This document shows, piece by piece, positions 6,182-7,174 of a stretch of 7,174 nucleotides of DNA. The stretch's first letter is position 1, and each line of letters begins with the position of its first letter. A program made the position numbers and the translations under genes. The DNA lies in assembly GCA_023398855.1 (NCBI GenBank), contig JAEWRS010000330.1:1-7174 (forward strand). Reading direction: 5' to 3'. Origin of the DNA: Bacillota bacterium. Its GTDB lineage: Bacteria; Bacillota; Clostridia; Lachnospirales; Lachnospiraceae. Below the pieces are notes generated by a model that saw only the letters and a list, made by a program, of their open reading frames with translations, did no database searches and was not told the origin of the DNA.

Positions 6182-6220
6182 TATCATATGTGCCAGTGAT
6201 ATAGACAGGGAGGCCTTACG

Positions 6221-7174
6221 ATGCTAAAAATATTGGATGATAATTATTATGACCTGATCATCAGTAACGTTATGATTCCAACATATGATACCGGAGACAA
6301 TATAACGCATATGGATTTAAGGCATTCTTTGGCACATATCCCTAATAATTCAATGAATCCCTGTGACCTTGGAACTTATCCATATAATGCATTTCCTTCT
6401 TTACTTACACTAAGCTCCACTGTCAGCCTTGAAAAGTCAGGTATAGGAACGGTTCAAAGAAACCCCTATCTGGCCTTATTCGGGCGGGGGATTATTGTGG
6501 CGGTCATTGATACCGGAATTGATTATCAGCATCAGGCGTTTTTATATAATGACGGAACGACCCGGATCCTGTCCCTGTGGGACCAGACAATACAAGACGG
6601 TGAGCCGCCAGAAGGCTTTACATATGGTACGGAATATACCAGGGAGCATATCAATGTGGCATTACGATCGGAAAACCCTTTGTCCATCATTCCTTCGAAG
6701 GATACCAATGGCCATGGAACCGCAATTGCAAGTGTAATCGCAGGGAAGCCAAGCCTGGAGCAGTCTTTCAGCGGTGTTGTACCGGAATCTGATTTACTGG
6801 TGGTAAAATTAAAGCAGGCAAAGAACAGCTTAAAAAAGATCTTTTTTGCACCTGAAAATGCTGAATGTTATCAAGAGTCTGATCTTATTATCGGGATCAG
6901 CTATGTAATTTCGGTGGCTCAGAGACTGAACCGCCCCATTGCCATTTGTATTGCAATGGGTACAAATCAGTCAAGCCATGATGGGCGAGGGGCTACCAGC
7001 TTTATTACTAATTACTTTGCTCAGCAGCCCCAGACAGGAATCACCATCTCCACCGGCAATGAAGCAAACAAACGCAGGCATTATTTTAACAGCACGACCT
7101 TAGACCCCTTTGTGAATAATTTTGAACTGAGAGTTGGGGAAAATGACAAACTTTTTGCCATAGAGCTATGGCCC
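6221..7174 (+). CDS. Csp-like subtilase (S8), N-terminal part (cut by window edge)
   Basis: An open frame of 318 codons from the ATG to the last base with no stop. It starts MLKILDDNYYDLIISNVMIP and aligns without gaps to the divergent 558-residue protein at about 53% identity (169 of 318 by hand count), so residue numbers coincide. The catalytic Asp is D97 (AVIDTGIDYQH), the His is H165 (TNGHGTAIAS) and the oxyanion Asn is N280 (STGNEA). The region with the nucleophile, expected near residue 488, and most of the jelly-roll-like insertion lie outside the window, so activity cannot be judged. There is no signal peptide. GGGAGG (6208-6213) is seven bases before the ATG. A role in spore or germination biology is inferred from its Csp-like architecture and its sporulation-like promoter, not demonstrated by the sequence. 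Confidence 0.9.
   Translation, partial: MLKILDDNYYDLIISNVMIPTYDTGDNITHMDLRHSLAHIPNNSMNPCDLGTYPYNAFPSLLTLSSTVSLEKSGIGTVQRNPYLALFGRGIIVAVIDTGIDYQHQAFLYNDGTTRILSLWDQTIQDGEPPEGFTYGTEYTREHINVALRSENPLSIIPSKDTNGHGTAIASVIAGKPSLEQSFSGVVPESDLLVVKLKQAKNSLKKIFFAPENAECYQESDLIIGISYVISVAQRLNRPIAICIAMGTNQSSHDGRGATSFITNYFAQQPQTGITISTGNEANKRRHYFNSTTLDPFVNNFELRVGENDKLFAIELWP

Larger units (their letters stand above)
6020..6192. repeat. Inverted pair of 42-base promoter blocks between the two subtilase genes
   Basis: The minus-strand block covering 6020-6061 and the plus-strand block 6151-6192 align without gaps at 34 of 42 positions by hand count. They include an unbroken 14-base match TGCATAAAATATAT and the ends GCTCATA and ATATGT. 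Farther out, AATGCAGGAGAACA (minus, about 6064-6077) resembles AATGCAAGAACA (6117-6128). The spacer thus looks like two diverged copies of one upstream region facing outward, as expected if one protease gene arose by inverted duplication. Confidence 0.7.

Noticed and set aside
6495..6737. 80-codon plus-strand frame inside the rightward subtilase
   Set aside because: The 6221 frame is open to the window edge and encodes a 53% identical paralogue, so this is a shadow frame.

Overview
The window looks like a chromosomal segment of a spore-forming, low-to-moderate GC Firmicute, most likely a Lachnospiraceae/Clostridium relative (Lacrimispora-like). I infer this from strong GGAGG-type ribosome binding sites, the clostridial style of the RpiR regulator and thymidine kinase, a MscL with an added zinc ribbon, clostridial cell-wall-binding repeats, and Csp-like subtilases. 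The assignment rests on protein character only. No RNA gene, CRISPR array, insertion sequence or phage gene was seen.

Left part (1-2054): the 5' part of a PTS sugar permease EIIC gene runs leftward off the window. It is divergent from a MurR/RpiR-family regulator gene (603-1385). The 186-base spacer between them holds a good promoter for the regulator and several perfect or near-perfect dyads that are candidate operators, which fits a local sugar regulator controlling the PTS gene and itself. A thymidine kinase gene (tdk, 1447-2013) follows and ends in a strong terminator.

Middle part (2055-4282): a leftward gene encodes a secreted protein with three cell-wall-binding repeats, with dyads overlapping its likely promoter. 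After a gene-poor stretch comes a 67-residue protein with 14 Cys and 19 Asn, preceded by a sequence matching the sporulation sigma-E -10 consensus and followed by its own terminator. Then comes mscL, with an extended -10 promoter that fixes its start at 3737, a C-terminal zinc ribbon, and a terminator.

Right part (4283-7174): two divergent subtilase (S8) paralogues share a 231-base spacer. The leftward copy is complete (558 aa). The rightward copy is cut by the window edge after 318 codons and aligns to it without gaps at about 53% identity by hand count. Both lack signal peptides. The complete copy has a roughly 200-residue insertion between the oxyanion Asn and the nucleophile segment, as in the clostridial Csp germination proteases. 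In it the nucleophile Ser of the GTS motif reads Gly (G488), while the catalytic Asp and His remain, which suggests a pseudoprotease. The two genes have matching 42-base promoter blocks (34 of 42 identical) in inverted orientation, with -35 and -10 elements resembling mother-cell sporulation sigma factors (sigma-E/sigma-K). The most interesting reading of the window is a divergent, co-regulated, sporulation-timed Csp-like pair in which at least one member has lost its nucleophile.
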